NCBI GenBank assembly: GCA_964609675.1
Contig: CAZSRX010000016.1
Span: 15,298 to 79,297 of the forward strand
Source: CAZSRX01 sp964609675 [NCBI: uncultured Bacteroidota bacterium]
Lineage (GTDB): Bacteria; CLD3; SB21
DNA length: 64,000 nucleotides
Direction: 5' to 3'
Part shown: positions 19,049 through 28,478 of the stretch, piece by piece
Layout: each line of letters opens with the position of its first letter
Numbering within the stretch: the first letter of the stretch is position 1
Made by a program: the position numbers and the translations under genes
The notes under the pieces: generated by a model
What the model was told of the DNA's origin: nothing
Databases searched by the model: none
Seen by the model: only the letters and a program-made list of their open reading frames with translations

Positions 19049-20845
19049 TCAGAATGAACCCGGAGAATTAATTTCCTGCGATAACCGCTGCAGATGGCCG
19101 GATACTTCCACCATTTTCTGGCTTTTACGATGGAGTTCCTTGGCGCTGGCATCGAGGTCCTTGATGCTGGACCAGACCTGCTCGTGCGCAATCCGCTGTT
19201 GCTGGATAGCGATGGATATATTGCCGACGGAATCGGTAACCTGGCGGATGGCGCTATGAATTTCCTGAAAAGACAGCTGGGCGTCATTGGCGTTGCGTAC
19301 CGCCTGATTGACCTGTTTGAGTTCTTTTTCCATGGCCAAAACAGAGACATGGGATGTTTTTTTTACGTCCCCGATGATTTTTTTTATTTCTTCAGTCGAA
19401 TCGGAAATATTCTGCGCCAGCTGGCGGATTTCTTTGGCCACTACGCCGAACCGCTCGCCCATCTCACCGGCTGTGGCTGTTTCGATGGCGGCGTTGAAAG
19501 CGAGGATTTTTGTGTGATCGGTGACATAATTGATGATGCGGATGACATCCTCTATCTGTACCATCTTTAAACTCAGGTCCATAATGCGCTGGGAACTGGC
19601 GATGGCTTCCTGATGAATATGATCGATACTCTGCAGGGTTTTGTCGAGATGCTCACGGCCTCTTTCAATTTCTTTCAGACCGTTCTGGGTCATGGTAGCG
19701 GCCAGGACGGCATCGGTGGAAATCTGGTTGACGGAGTGAACCAGTTCTTCGACGGTGGACGATAATTGCGAGAGGGCGGATGCCTGACTGTATGCCACAC
19801 CGGCTTCGTATTTGGTAGCGTTCAGGATTTCTTCGGTTTTTTCCCGGATATCCATACGGTGCCGGCGTATGTTTTCGATTTCCGGCGACCAATGATGCAT
19901 CAGAAGCATCACCGCGTTGCCCAATTGCCCGCGTTCGTCGCTGAGAAAAAACCCGTATGGTTTGACAGCGGAGCCGTTGATGCGGTGGTTCAGAAAACGC
20001 TTGAGATAATCCTGTGTGTACTGGAGAGGGCGTATCATCGAATGGGAAATTAGCCAGGAAATATATCCGGCCAGACCGATCGCGGCAAATAACAGTAAAA
20101 TCATCTTAATGTAGAAGACATCCTGAAGATGACTATCAATCGGTCGCAAAGCCGCCCATATGATAAAGGTAAAGACCGATACAAAAGGAACGCTGATTTG
20201 CAGAATCAGCTTGACGCGGTAACTGAGAAAACCGGATTCATCTTCTTTGACGTAATATAATGACGGAAAAACGTTGGTAAGTTCCTGGGCTATGGTGATC
20301 ATGCGGTTTTCTGCGGAGAGAAACACCATGACAGCCAGAGGGCCAAGCAATAACATACCGATGAATAAGGCATGCACGATGCCGAGGATGACGGCCGTTG
20401 TATCGGCCGGAGTGGCTATCGCAAAAATAATTTCACGGATCAGGATCAGTGCAAAGGCCGGCGCCAGCAGTCCGTATGCCGTTATGCGGAACGGATAAGC
20501 GGTAAGCGCGCCGCCGATGAGTTTGCTGATAAATTCAGAATCGCCATGGAGCGGCCGGCCGGAGGTCATTTTGAAAAAGGAATAGGCATGCCGTAAGGCG
20601 TATCGATGCACCGCGAGGCCGGCTCCCGTAACCAGAATCACGGAAAGCAGAGCCGAAAACCATGGATAAACCCGCAGGCTTCCGGATATGAAAATAATGT
20701 CATAATAAAAATACATTCCCGCAAGCGTCAGCAACCAGCAAGGCCACAGCAATTCGCCAAAGAGTCGCCACAGATAGCGGGTGGAGAATGTCGGTGTGAA
20801 AACAGGCGTCGAGGAGGGTTTGGTTTCATCGTTTATCGGCGTCAT
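19049..20845 (-). CDS. Methyl-accepting chemotaxis protein with multi-helix membrane sensor
   Basis: 598 residues. Residues about 25-265 hold roughly six hydrophobic helices with only short loops, so there is no large periplasmic ligand domain. A HAMP-like segment follows (SHSMIRPLQYTQDYLKRFL), then the long cytoplasmic signalling coiled coil. Its conserved hairpin is INYVTDHTKILAFNAAIETA followed by GERFGVVAKEIRQLA. It starts four bases after the cheA stop, so it is the likely receptor of that kinase. It probably senses membrane state or a membrane-soluble or internal cue, as other membrane-embedded receptors do. Confidence 0.88.
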   Translation of the reverse strand: MTPINDETKPSSTPVFTPTFSTRYLWRLFGELLWPCWLLTLAGMYFYYDIIFISGSLRVYPWFSALLSVILVTGAGLAVHRYALRHAYSFFKMTSGRPLHGDSEFISKLIGGALTAYPFRITAYGLLAPAFALILIREIIFAIATPADTTAVILGIVHALFIGMLLLGPLAVMVFLSAENRMITIAQELTNVFPSLYYVKEDESGFLSYRVKLILQISVPFVSVFTFIIWAALRPIDSHLQDVFYIKMILLLFAAIGLAGYISWLISHSMIRPLQYTQDYLKRFLNHRINGSAVKPYGFFLSDERGQLGNAVMLLMHHWSPEIENIRRHRMDIREKTEEILNATKYEAGVAYSQASALSQLSSTVEELVHSVNQISTDAVLAATMTQNGLKEIERGREHLDKTLQSIDHIHQEAIASSQRIMDLSLKMVQIEDVIRIINYVTDHTKILAFNAAIETATAGEMGERFGVVAKEIRQLAQNISDSTEEIKKIIGDVKKTSHVSVLAMEKELKQVNQAVRNANDAQLSFQEIHSAIRQVTDSVGNISIAIQQQRIAHEQVWSSIKDLDASAKELHRKSQKMVEVSGHLQRLSQEINSPGSF

Positions 20846-20849
20846 CGGA

Positions 20850-23792
20850 TTATCCTATTAAGCTTTCCACGGTGTCGATCAGGTTGGTTTGGTCAAATGA
20901 GCCTTTGACAATGTAAGCATTGGCGCCGACTTCGATACCGCGCCGTTTGTCATCAGCGGAATCCCTGGAAGTAACGATAACAACCGGTATGTTCTGCAGG
21001 TTTTTTTCGGCGCGGATTTGCGCGGTCAACGTAAACCCGTCCATGAGCGGCATCTCCAGATCGGTTACGATCAGATCGTATGTTTTCTGCCGAATTTTTT
21101 CCATGGCATCCAGGCCGTCTTTGGCTGTGTCCACATCGTAGCCATAGGCCTGGAGAATAGTTTTTTCCACCTCGCGGGTATTGAGAGAATCATCCACTAC
21201 GAGGATTGTCTGGGCGGTCTTGCGCGCGGCGCCGGAAGCCACCGTGACCGAAAATTCCCTGGTCGTCAGGATTAATTGAGGTACGTGCAGAATGAACACA
21301 ATTTCGTTATTGCCCGCAATGGTCGCCGAAGAAATGGTCTTGATTTTATGAAAATGTCTGGGCAGGGATTTAACGATGACTTCTTTTTCCTCAATGATAT
21401 CGTCCACAATGAAACCCGCCCTCTCGCCGCTGGCATGCGCGATGATGACGAACAGTTCATCCTGAGGAACCGATTCCGTAAGGGGCACGCCCATGACGTC
21501 GCTCAAAGGGAGGATGGGAATCAGCTGATTGCGGAGACGAATGGCTTTTTTCTGGATGACCTCGATGATTTCCGAGCGGTTAATTTTCAGCGTTTCCGCC
21601 ACCGAGGGTATAGGGAATGCGAATTTACTGCGTCCGGTCCGTACAAAGAGGGCGTGCAGGGAAGTGAGCGTCAGGGGAAGATGGATAGAAAAACACGTGC
21701 CGCGGCCGCGCTGGCTGTCGACGGACAAATAGCCCTTGAGTTCTTCCACGCTCTGCTTGACCACGTCCATGCCATAGCCGCGTCCGGAGATGTCAGTAAT
21801 AAAATCCGCGGTGCTGAATCCGGGGAGAAAAATCAGATTAATGATATCATTTTCGCTGAGGCGGTCAATCGCCTGATCTTCCGGGAGCAGACGTTTTTGC
21901 AGAGCGCGGGATTTGATTTTGTCCAGATCCAGGCCGCCGCCGTCGTCCCGGACCTCGATGACAATGGACGTGCCCTCGTTACGAGCCGCGATTTCCAGCA
22001 GGCCGGTCGGCGGCTTGCCCAGTGCGCGGCGTACATCGGCAGTCTCGATGCCGTGATCAATCGCGTTGCGGATCAGGTGAATCAGCGGTTCGTTGAGCTT
22101 CTCGACCATTTTCCGGTCCAGTTCCGTCTCCCGGCCGCGAATGACCAGTTCGACCTCTTTGCCGAGATTCCGCGCCAAATCGCGGACAGCACGGGGATAG
22201 GCGTCAAAAATAGTACTCAGCGCTATCATTCGCATGCCCATGACAATGGTCTGAATTTCATTGATCAGCAGGGCGAATGCGGCGGCATCTTCGCGGCTGC
22301 GCTTGGTGAGGCCTTCAAATTGCTCGAGCATGCGGATGCCGCCCAGCGTGACCTCCTCTTCCAGATGACTCCATTCGGGTTCGGCATTCCGCGGCAAGGA
22401 TTTACGCATACGAATAATTAATTCCTGAACCAGCCGTGAATACCGGCGCGTCTGCGTGAACAGCTTCCGGAAATCCTGGATATTTTCGTCCCGGCGCATC
22501 TGGGCCGTGATGAGTTCGCCGACAGCATTGATCAGGGCGTCCAGTTTGTCAAGGCGGATGCGGATTTCCTCGGCGACCGTTTTTACGGCCTGCGGCGATT
22601 TATCGGGCTCAGATTCAGCGACAGAAATAAACTTTTTCTGGCCGAGCATTTCCCGCGCGGCTTTCTGTTCTTTCAGAATCTGGTTGAGTTGTTCGCGGGA
22701 GATATAGCCGAATGCAATAAGGCGCTCGCCCAGCGGAATCCGCGCGTCAGAATTCCGGTTGACATGAAATAACTGCTCCCGGGTTATCAGGCCGGCCTGG
22801 ATGAGCCGTTCACCGAGACTGTCGGCGGGGGACAGTTCCTGGCCGGCGACGACGGTTTCCAGATGGGCGCCTGTCTGTCCGATGGCAGCCTGGGTTACGC
22901 CAATCCGCGCGGCATCTACCGGCTGACCTTCGACAACCTGATCCAGTAAATCCAGTATGGCCACATCCTTGAACGATTCCTGTCCGCCCTGCTGTATGGC
23001 TGTCAGAATTCTGCGGATAACTTGCATCGTATTCGTAATAATGTTCAGGTAATCGGGCTGCCATGTGGATTTTTTTTCCCAGATCTGACGATAAATGGTT
23101 TCAATCCGCTGGGCAATACTGCTGGTGCTTTCAAATTTGAGCATCCGCGCGGATCCTTTAAGCGTATGAGCGGCCCGAAAACCTTTTTCGGCCGCCGTCA
23201 TATTATCCGGCTCTTTATGAAGAACGGTACCAGCCTCCGTTATGGACCTGACATGTTCTTCCGCCTCTGTAATAAAGCGGGTTATAAAAGCGGATTTGTC
23301 CAGCACGATCGGTTTATCGCTTTTTTTAACCGGTACCGTCAAAGCAGGTTCGGCGAGTAAGATTTCCGGAGCGGTTTTGTGCGTTGTGGCGGATACGGCT
23401 TCGCCCGGATTTTTTTGGATGGCTTCCAGGCGCTGAAGAAGGGGCTGAATATCCACATGCCCTTCCTGATTATGCGGTACAGCTTCGAGTAACGCGGACA
23501 AACCGTCCAAACTGGAAAGCAAAACATCGATTAGAGCGCTGGTTAGCGAGACCGTGCCTTTGGAAGCCAGTTGCAGTACATCCTCAACGGCATGGGACAG
23601 TTCCGACATCGGGGTTACATTAAGCATCCGCGCGGACCCCTTTACCGTATGAATGACCCGCATGGCTTCCTGAAGGAGGTTCTTATCCGAAGGTGTTTTC
23701 TCCAGCCCAAGAAAAGCCTGGTTTAACTTCTGGATATTATCGCGTGTTTCTGCGGTAAATTTTTGGATAAATTGTGTACGGTCGAATTTCAT
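20850..23792 (-). CDS. cheA: Hybrid chemotaxis histidine kinase CheA with C-terminal receiver
   Basis: 980 residues, longer than the usual 650-700. Two Hpt domains come first (about 1-105, His48 in IHTVKGSARML; about 165-285, His209 in AHTLKGSARML). Residues 322-385 contain two copies of a GERLIxxGxIxREQL unit like the N-terminal domain of GspE/MshE ATPases. Then the dimerisation and ATPase domains (NEPLIHLIRNAIDHGIE, RDDGGG, GRGYGMDVVKQ), a CheW-like domain (about 711-845) and a receiver domain (about 857-978, Asp in LIVTDLEMPLMDG). No typical CheY-binding P2 is obvious. No separate cheW or cheY lies nearby, so the receiver may act as sink or output. Confidence 0.92.
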   Translation of the reverse strand: MKFDRTQFIQKFTAETRDNIQKLNQAFLGLEKTPSDKNLLQEAMRVIHTVKGSARMLNVTPMSELSHAVEDVLQLASKGTVSLTSALIDVLLSSLDGLSALLEAVPHNQEGHVDIQPLLQRLEAIQKNPGEAVSATTHKTAPEILLAEPALTVPVKKSDKPIVLDKSAFITRFITEAEEHVRSITEAGTVLHKEPDNMTAAEKGFRAAHTLKGSARMLKFESTSSIAQRIETIYRQIWEKKSTWQPDYLNIITNTMQVIRRILTAIQQGGQESFKDVAILDLLDQVVEGQPVDAARIGVTQAAIGQTGAHLETVVAGQELSPADSLGERLIQAGLITREQLFHVNRNSDARIPLGERLIAFGYISREQLNQILKEQKAAREMLGQKKFISVAESEPDKSPQAVKTVAEEIRIRLDKLDALINAVGELITAQMRRDENIQDFRKLFTQTRRYSRLVQELIIRMRKSLPRNAEPEWSHLEEEVTLGGIRMLEQFEGLTKRSREDAAAFALLINEIQTIVMGMRMIALSTIFDAYPRAVRDLARNLGKEVELVIRGRETELDRKMVEKLNEPLIHLIRNAIDHGIETADVRRALGKPPTGLLEIAARNEGTSIVIEVRDDGGGLDLDKIKSRALQKRLLPEDQAIDRLSENDIINLIFLPGFSTADFITDISGRGYGMDVVKQSVEELKGYLSVDSQRGRGTCFSIHLPLTLTSLHALFVRTGRSKFAFPIPSVAETLKINRSEIIEVIQKKAIRLRNQLIPILPLSDVMGVPLTESVPQDELFVIIAHASGERAGFIVDDIIEEKEVIVKSLPRHFHKIKTISSATIAGNNEIVFILHVPQLILTTREFSVTVASGAARKTAQTILVVDDSLNTREVEKTILQAYGYDVDTAKDGLDAMEKIRQKTYDLIVTDLEMPLMDGFTLTAQIRAEKNLQNIPVVIVTSRDSADDKRRGIEVGANAYIVKGSFDQTNLIDTVESLIG

Positions 23793-23832
23793 AATCGGGT
23801 TATATTAAACCTATAAAGATATAAGTTTTTCT

Positions 23833-25302
23833 TTATTGTTGCAAATATTGTTTACAGGCATTGATTAAGTATTCGGATGAATATCCGAGCGCAGCGAAAG
23901 ATAAAGAAGTGTCTTTATGCTGCTCCAGAATTTTTATGGTGTTTTTATATTCCCTCCGGGAATCGGTTTTCTGACCCTGGAGCCAGTATAACGAAGCCAG
24001 CTGGAAATGCGCCAGAGCCATGTCCGGTTTTAAAAACAGCGCGCGCCTGAACTGATCGGCGGCGGCGGTATAGTTTTTTTCGTACATCTCAATCAGACCA
24101 AGCAGGAAGAATATTTCCGCATTCAGCGGATCGTTGGTTTGCATAATTGCGCAAACCTGCCGGGCATCGCTGAATTTTTCCTGACCGATGAGCATGTGCG
24201 TTTTAATGATCAGAAACGGCGTTTCGGTAGCGTGGTGTTCTTCCATGAGTGTGAGCGAGCGCTCGTAGTCGCCGGATTTGAATAGAGCAAATACCAGGTC
24301 GAAGGAATAAGGCGTCTCCTTTTTGGCCGTTTCTTTTTCATCCTTTACGGATAGTACCGTCTCGGTATCGGGGGTTAAAGAATCCACTTCACGCCGGATG
24401 GAGGCGACTTCTTTACGGATAGGGGTCAGATCCCGAGCCGTTTCTTTTAACGGCATAGTCGTATCCGATTTCTGATAGAGATATACATTGTCGATTTCAA
24501 CCAGCCGCATGTAGCCGAAATTGTGATGCAGGGTTTCCGAAGATCCCAGAAATAAATACCCGCCGGTTTTAAGACATTCGCTGAGTTTATGGTTTATATA
24601 TTCGATTTTTTCCTTGGAAAAGTAGATGGAGACATTCCGGAAAAAAATAATATCCAGATCGGTCAGTTCCGGCGGGTAGGGTTCCTGGAACAGATTGTGA
24701 TACTGAAAACGGACCAGAGATTTAACGACGTCATTCACGATGCGGATGTCGGAGCCGGTTTCTTCAGCCGGTTTGAAATAGGTATTCAGATAATACGGTT
24801 CAATAGCGCGGAATGAATTTTTTCCGTACTGGCCACGACGGGCGGATTCCACGGCCTGAAGATCGATGTCCGTGCCGATAACCGCGGCATCATACGGGCC
24901 TGTAATCATGCGGGATTCAAGAACCGTGACAGCCAGCGAGTACGCTTCCTCGCCCGAAGAACAGCCGGCGCTCCAGATACGGATTTTTTTTTCGCTTTTT
25001 TGCCGCAGCAGTTCGGGGATGATATAGTTCTTGAGTACGCGGTAATGCGCCGGTTCCCGAAAAAAATACGTTTCGTTGTTCGTGATCATTTCAGTAAAGA
25101 AACGGATCTCAGCATTCGGGTCCGGCGATGGCTGAAGCAGGGCGTGATATTGAACCGGGTGCGTCAGGCCGAGTTGGTTCATGCGGTCCTGTATTTTTTT
25201 AGTCAAGTCGGGCAGTGCGTCCTCGGCGATCTGTATGCCGCAGTGCTCCAGAATCGTTTTCCGGAAAAGATCGAGAATGTTTTTTGTGAAGCTTGTATCC
25301 AT
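23833..25302 (-). CDS. cheR: CheR-type protein methyltransferase with C-terminal TPR
   Basis: 489 residues. The N-terminal helical domain and SAM-binding methyltransferase domain (about 1-280) contain NNETYFFREPAHY, IWSAGCSSGEEAYSLA and FFRNVSIYFSKEKIEYI, the standard CheR motifs. The C-terminal part (about 335-489) is TPR-like (AEIFFLLGLIEMYEKNYTAA, ALAHFQLASLYWLQG). It should methylate receptor glutamates. The TPR extension is often found in CheR proteins of alternative chemosensory systems, where it binds partner proteins. It sits 12 bases after cheB. Confidence 0.9.
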   Translation of the reverse strand: MDTSFTKNILDLFRKTILEHCGIQIAEDALPDLTKKIQDRMNQLGLTHPVQYHALLQPSPDPNAEIRFFTEMITNNETYFFREPAHYRVLKNYIIPELLRQKSEKKIRIWSAGCSSGEEAYSLAVTVLESRMITGPYDAAVIGTDIDLQAVESARRGQYGKNSFRAIEPYYLNTYFKPAEETGSDIRIVNDVVKSLVRFQYHNLFQEPYPPELTDLDIIFFRNVSIYFSKEKIEYINHKLSECLKTGGYLFLGSSETLHHNFGYMRLVEIDNVYLYQKSDTTMPLKETARDLTPIRKEVASIRREVDSLTPDTETVLSVKDEKETAKKETPYSFDLVFALFKSGDYERSLTLMEEHHATETPFLIIKTHMLIGQEKFSDARQVCAIMQTNDPLNAEIFFLLGLIEMYEKNYTAAADQFRRALFLKPDMALAHFQLASLYWLQGQKTDSRREYKNTIKILEQHKDTSLSFAALGYSSEYLINACKQYLQQ

Positions 25303-25314
25303 GACCGCCGGATA

Positions 25315-26349
25315 TTAATACGTGAGACGGTTGACGGTGCCGGCCAGACGGACAATCTCGGGAGCGATAGCATCGAGGGGCAGAACCTGCTCCGCCGCGC
25401 CCCGTTCGATGGCTTCCTTAGGCATACCAAATATTAGCGAAGTGGCTTCGTCCTGCGCAATGGTATGCCCTCCGGCGTTCAGGATGGCTTTCAGCCCGCG
25501 GGCGCCATCGTGGCCCATACCGGTGAGTACAACGCCCACCGTATGATGGCGGCTGACCCGCGCCAGCGATTCCAGCAACAGATTACCCGACGGGCGTTGG
25601 CCTTCATCCGCAGGCCGGTCGCTAAGTATCAGGCGGAAGGTCTCGCTGACTTCCAGATGGCAGCCGGTGTCGGCGATGTAAACATGACCGGATTCCATAG
25701 CGACATCCGGCCGCGCCAGATGCACGTTCAACGGCGATACGTCGTCAAGCCATTCCACGAGGCCTTGAACGAATCCCTCCGCAATATGCTGCACAATCAG
25801 AACAGAAGCGGCTAAATTTTTAGGCAGTTGGCTAAGCAGTGAAGCCAGGGCGCGCGGCCCTCCGGTGGAAGCCACGATACCTACCGTTTGCGTTACCGCC
25901 GGGGGCTGGTCGTCGGCCGGCGCAGGCACATGCCGGCCCGCCAGATGCGTCACCACACGGACTTTTGAAATCAGCTTGATTTTACGGTTAAATTCGTCGT
26001 AACGCTTAAAATTGGAAAGCACTTCCAGTTCGGGCTTTTCCAGCACTTCCAGCGCGCCCACGGACAAGGACTGGAAAGCAATGTTTGCATCCATACTCGA
26101 AGTAATGACCAGAATCGGCGTGGGATGATAGGCCATAATCCTGCGGATGGCTTCAAGGCCGTTCATGACGGGCATGTGAATATCGATGGTGATGACGTGG
26201 GGCTTAAGCGCGGCGGCCATTTCTACGGTTTCACGGCCGTTAGTTGCGCGCCCGACTACCTGAATATCCGGATCGGTCTGCAGAATGGCTTCGATGATAT
26301 CCAGCGCGGTAGGCGAATCATCGGCAATGAGTACGCGTACTTTGGACAT
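25315..26349 (-). CDS. cheB: Chemotaxis methylesterase CheB
   Basis: 344 residues. Receiver domain (about 1-125: IADDSPTALD, phosphoacceptor Asp in ITIDIHMPVMNG), linker, then the methylesterase domain (about 160-340) with catalytic Ser in GIVASTGGPRAL, His in IVQHIAEGF and Asp in LTGMGHDGARG. Demethylates or deamidates receptors when phosphorylated. It begins 16 bases after ptsI ends, which puts PTS and chemotaxis genes on one likely transcript. Confidence 0.95.
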   Translation of the reverse strand: MSKVRVLIADDSPTALDIIEAILQTDPDIQVVGRATNGRETVEMAAALKPHVITIDIHMPVMNGLEAIRRIMAYHPTPILVITSSMDANIAFQSLSVGALEVLEKPELEVLSNFKRYDEFNRKIKLISKVRVVTHLAGRHVPAPADDQPPAVTQTVGIVASTGGPRALASLLSQLPKNLAASVLIVQHIAEGFVQGLVEWLDDVSPLNVHLARPDVAMESGHVYIADTGCHLEVSETFRLILSDRPADEGQRPSGNLLLESLARVSRHHTVGVVLTGMGHDGARGLKAILNAGGHTIAQDEATSLIFGMPKEAIERGAAEQVLPLDAIAPEIVRLAGTVNRLTY

Positions 26350-26365
26350 AAAGCACCTGTTGGGT

Positions 26366-28147
26366 TTAACGGCCTAATATTTTACGCGCTTCAAGCGCAG
26401 CCATGCGTTCGATAGCGTGGACGTCCTGGAGCTCCATGATGGACGCCGCTACGTTGCGGGCGTACTCAAACGTGGTGTGGCGAATGATTTTTTTTATTTT
26501 CGGCAACATCGGCGCCAGCACGCTGAATTCCTTAAGGCCGAGGCCGAGCAGCAAAATCGTGGCGTTGGGATTGCTGGCCATTTCGCCGCACATAGAAACC
26601 GGAATGTGATGCCGTTCGCCGGTTTCAATAGTCATGCGTATCAATCGCAACACCGACGGATGGAAACAACTGTAGATATTGGATACTTTCGGATTACCCC
26701 GGTCGGCGGCCAGCGTGTACTGAACAAGGTCATTGGTGCCGATGCTGAAAAAATCCGATTCGGTTGCCAGCACATCCGCCATCAGGGCCGCGGCAGGCGT
26801 TTCAATCATGATGCCAATCCGCGGATTTTCCTGGTACGCCAAACCTTCCTTTTGCAACTCATGCTGGCACTGTTGAATGATTTTTTTGGCGGCGCGCACT
26901 TCCTCAATGCCGGTTATCATCGGCAGCATGATTTCAACGGGATATTTTGCGGCCAGCCGCAGGAGCGCGCGTATTTGCGGCTTAAAAAATTCCGGGCACT
27001 CCAGCCCGATACGTATGGCGCGCCATCCGAGGAACGGATTATCTTCGTGAACATAGCCGTGATCCGTAAGGATTTCCAGCGGCACCTTGTCGCCGCCGAC
27101 GTCGAACGTACGCATGACGACCGGCAGCGGCGCCAAACGCTGCGCGATAACGGCATATTGGTCATATTGCTCCCGCTCGGTGGGAATTTCACGTTTTGTG
27201 AAAAGCAGGTATTCCGTGCGGTAAAGGCCGATGCCTTCGGCGCCCAGCTGCAGGGCGGTTGGCACTTCATCCAGCAGTTCCACATTGGCCATGAGCTTAA
27301 TGGCGCGGCCGTCCTGCGTGATGCAGGGCAGGGGCGCCATCGAAGCCAGCGCGCGGGTTTCCTTTTTGTGCTGTTCAATCTTGCGGCGGTATTTTTCCAC
27401 GGTAGCCGGATAAGGATTCAGAATGACTTCGCCCGACTGTCCGTCCACGATTACCAGGTCGCTGTCCGCAAGAAAGCCGGTGACATTGACGATGCCGACC
27501 ACGGCCGGGATATTCAGGGAGCGCGCGATGATCGCAAAATGCGACACCTGGCTGCCGGATTCGGATATGAAGCCGAGAATGCGCGCCCGGTCTATGTTCA
27601 GTATATCCGACGGTTTAATCGCGTCGGCGACTATCACCGACGGTTCTTCCACATGGATGACGCGTTGCTGGCCGAGCAGATTGTTCAGAACACGGCGCTT
27701 AACGTCTTCGATATCCACCGCGCGCTCCCGCAGGTATTCGTTGCTCGATTTCAGAAAGCTGTTCTTGAATTTGTCCATCGTGGTCGAAAAAGCGGCCTCG
27801 GCATTGATATGTTGACCCTGGATTATCTTCAGCGTCCCGCGAATCATTTCCTCATCTTCCAGAATCAGGAAATGCGATTCCAGAATCTGGCCGTATTCCT
27901 TACCGTATTTTTTCTTAGCTTCGTCAATCTGATGATTCAGTTGTTCCCGTGTAGCTTCCAGCGCGCGTTGGAACCGTTCGGATTCCTGAAGGATATCGCC
28001 GGGAGATGTCAGTTTAAATTCGTTCACCTCCGGGATTGCGGAACGGATGATACCGACCGGTCCCAAGGCGTAACCGCCTGAGACCGCGATGCCTTTGATA
28101 ATCAGTTCTTCCTGCAGGCTGATGCGTTTCTTTTTGGTATGAGGCAT
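26366..28147 (-). CDS. ptsI: PTS enzyme I (phosphoenolpyruvate--protein phosphotransferase)
   Basis: 593 residues. Takes phosphate from phosphoenolpyruvate onto a His and passes it to HPr. The phosphohistidine is His203 in SGSQVSHFAIIARSL; the usual family text is GGRTSH, so the residues before the His differ slightly. The PEP-binding TIM barrel is complete: YRTEYLLF, RTFDVGGDK, GWRAIRIGLE, MIETPAAALMAD, SIGTNDLVQYTLA, SMCGEMASNP. The ptsH gene lies just upstream (33-base gap). No sugar-specific EII gene is in the window. Confidence 0.95.
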   Translation of the reverse strand: MPHTKKKRISLQEELIIKGIAVSGGYALGPVGIIRSAIPEVNEFKLTSPGDILQESERFQRALEATREQLNHQIDEAKKKYGKEYGQILESHFLILEDEEMIRGTLKIIQGQHINAEAAFSTTMDKFKNSFLKSSNEYLRERAVDIEDVKRRVLNNLLGQQRVIHVEEPSVIVADAIKPSDILNIDRARILGFISESGSQVSHFAIIARSLNIPAVVGIVNVTGFLADSDLVIVDGQSGEVILNPYPATVEKYRRKIEQHKKETRALASMAPLPCITQDGRAIKLMANVELLDEVPTALQLGAEGIGLYRTEYLLFTKREIPTEREQYDQYAVIAQRLAPLPVVMRTFDVGGDKVPLEILTDHGYVHEDNPFLGWRAIRIGLECPEFFKPQIRALLRLAAKYPVEIMLPMITGIEEVRAAKKIIQQCQHELQKEGLAYQENPRIGIMIETPAAALMADVLATESDFFSIGTNDLVQYTLAADRGNPKVSNIYSCFHPSVLRLIRMTIETGERHHIPVSMCGEMASNPNATILLLGLGLKEFSVLAPMLPKIKKIIRHTTFEYARNVAASIMELQDVHAIERMAALEARKILGR

Positions 28148-28179
28148 GCGATCGTTCCGTGTCAGGGTGTAGAGATCAT

Positions 28180-28446
28180 TTAATCTTCATAAAATTTTTG
28201 CTGGAACAGTTCCACGATGGCTTCCATTGCGCCGGCTTCGTCGGGGCCTTCGGTGCGTATCCGTACGATACTGCCCATCGCAGCGGCCAGCATCATCACG
28301 CTCATGATACTTTTCGCGTTCACCTCGGTGCCGTCGCAGGAAAGAAAGACGTCGGAGTTAAACCGGCTGGCGGTTTTGACCAGCAGGGCCGACGGGCGGG
28401 CGTGAATCCCCGCTTTATTGATCACTTCAACATCTTGTTCGAGCAT
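28180..28446 (-). CDS. ptsH: Phosphocarrier protein HPr
   Basis: 88 residues from the ATG at 28446; the open frame extends upstream but only this start gives the family's length and numbering. The active-site His15 lies in KAGIHARPSALL and the regulatory Ser46 in VNAKSIMSVMML, exactly at canonical positions. It accepts phosphate from enzyme I, encoded next. Retention of Ser46 allows control by an HPr kinase, if one exists elsewhere. The gene starts 33 bases after the polyprenyl synthase stop. Confidence 0.95.
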   Translation of the reverse strand: MLEQDVEVINKAGIHARPSALLVKTASRFNSDVFLSCDGTEVNAKSIMSVMMLAAAMGSIVRIRTEGPDEAGAMEAIVELFQQKFYED

Positions 28447-28478
28447 GGCGGTTCCAGAGCGCAAAGAATGGGTTGCGG

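Noticed and set aside
21276-22421. 381-codon open frame on the plus strand
   Set aside because: Antisense to cheA, no recognisable motif, composition typical of a shadow frame.
26417-28081. 554-codon open frame on the plus strand
   Set aside because: It lies wholly opposite ptsI, which has full family motifs; its translation is His/Arg/Gln-rich like other antisense shadows here.
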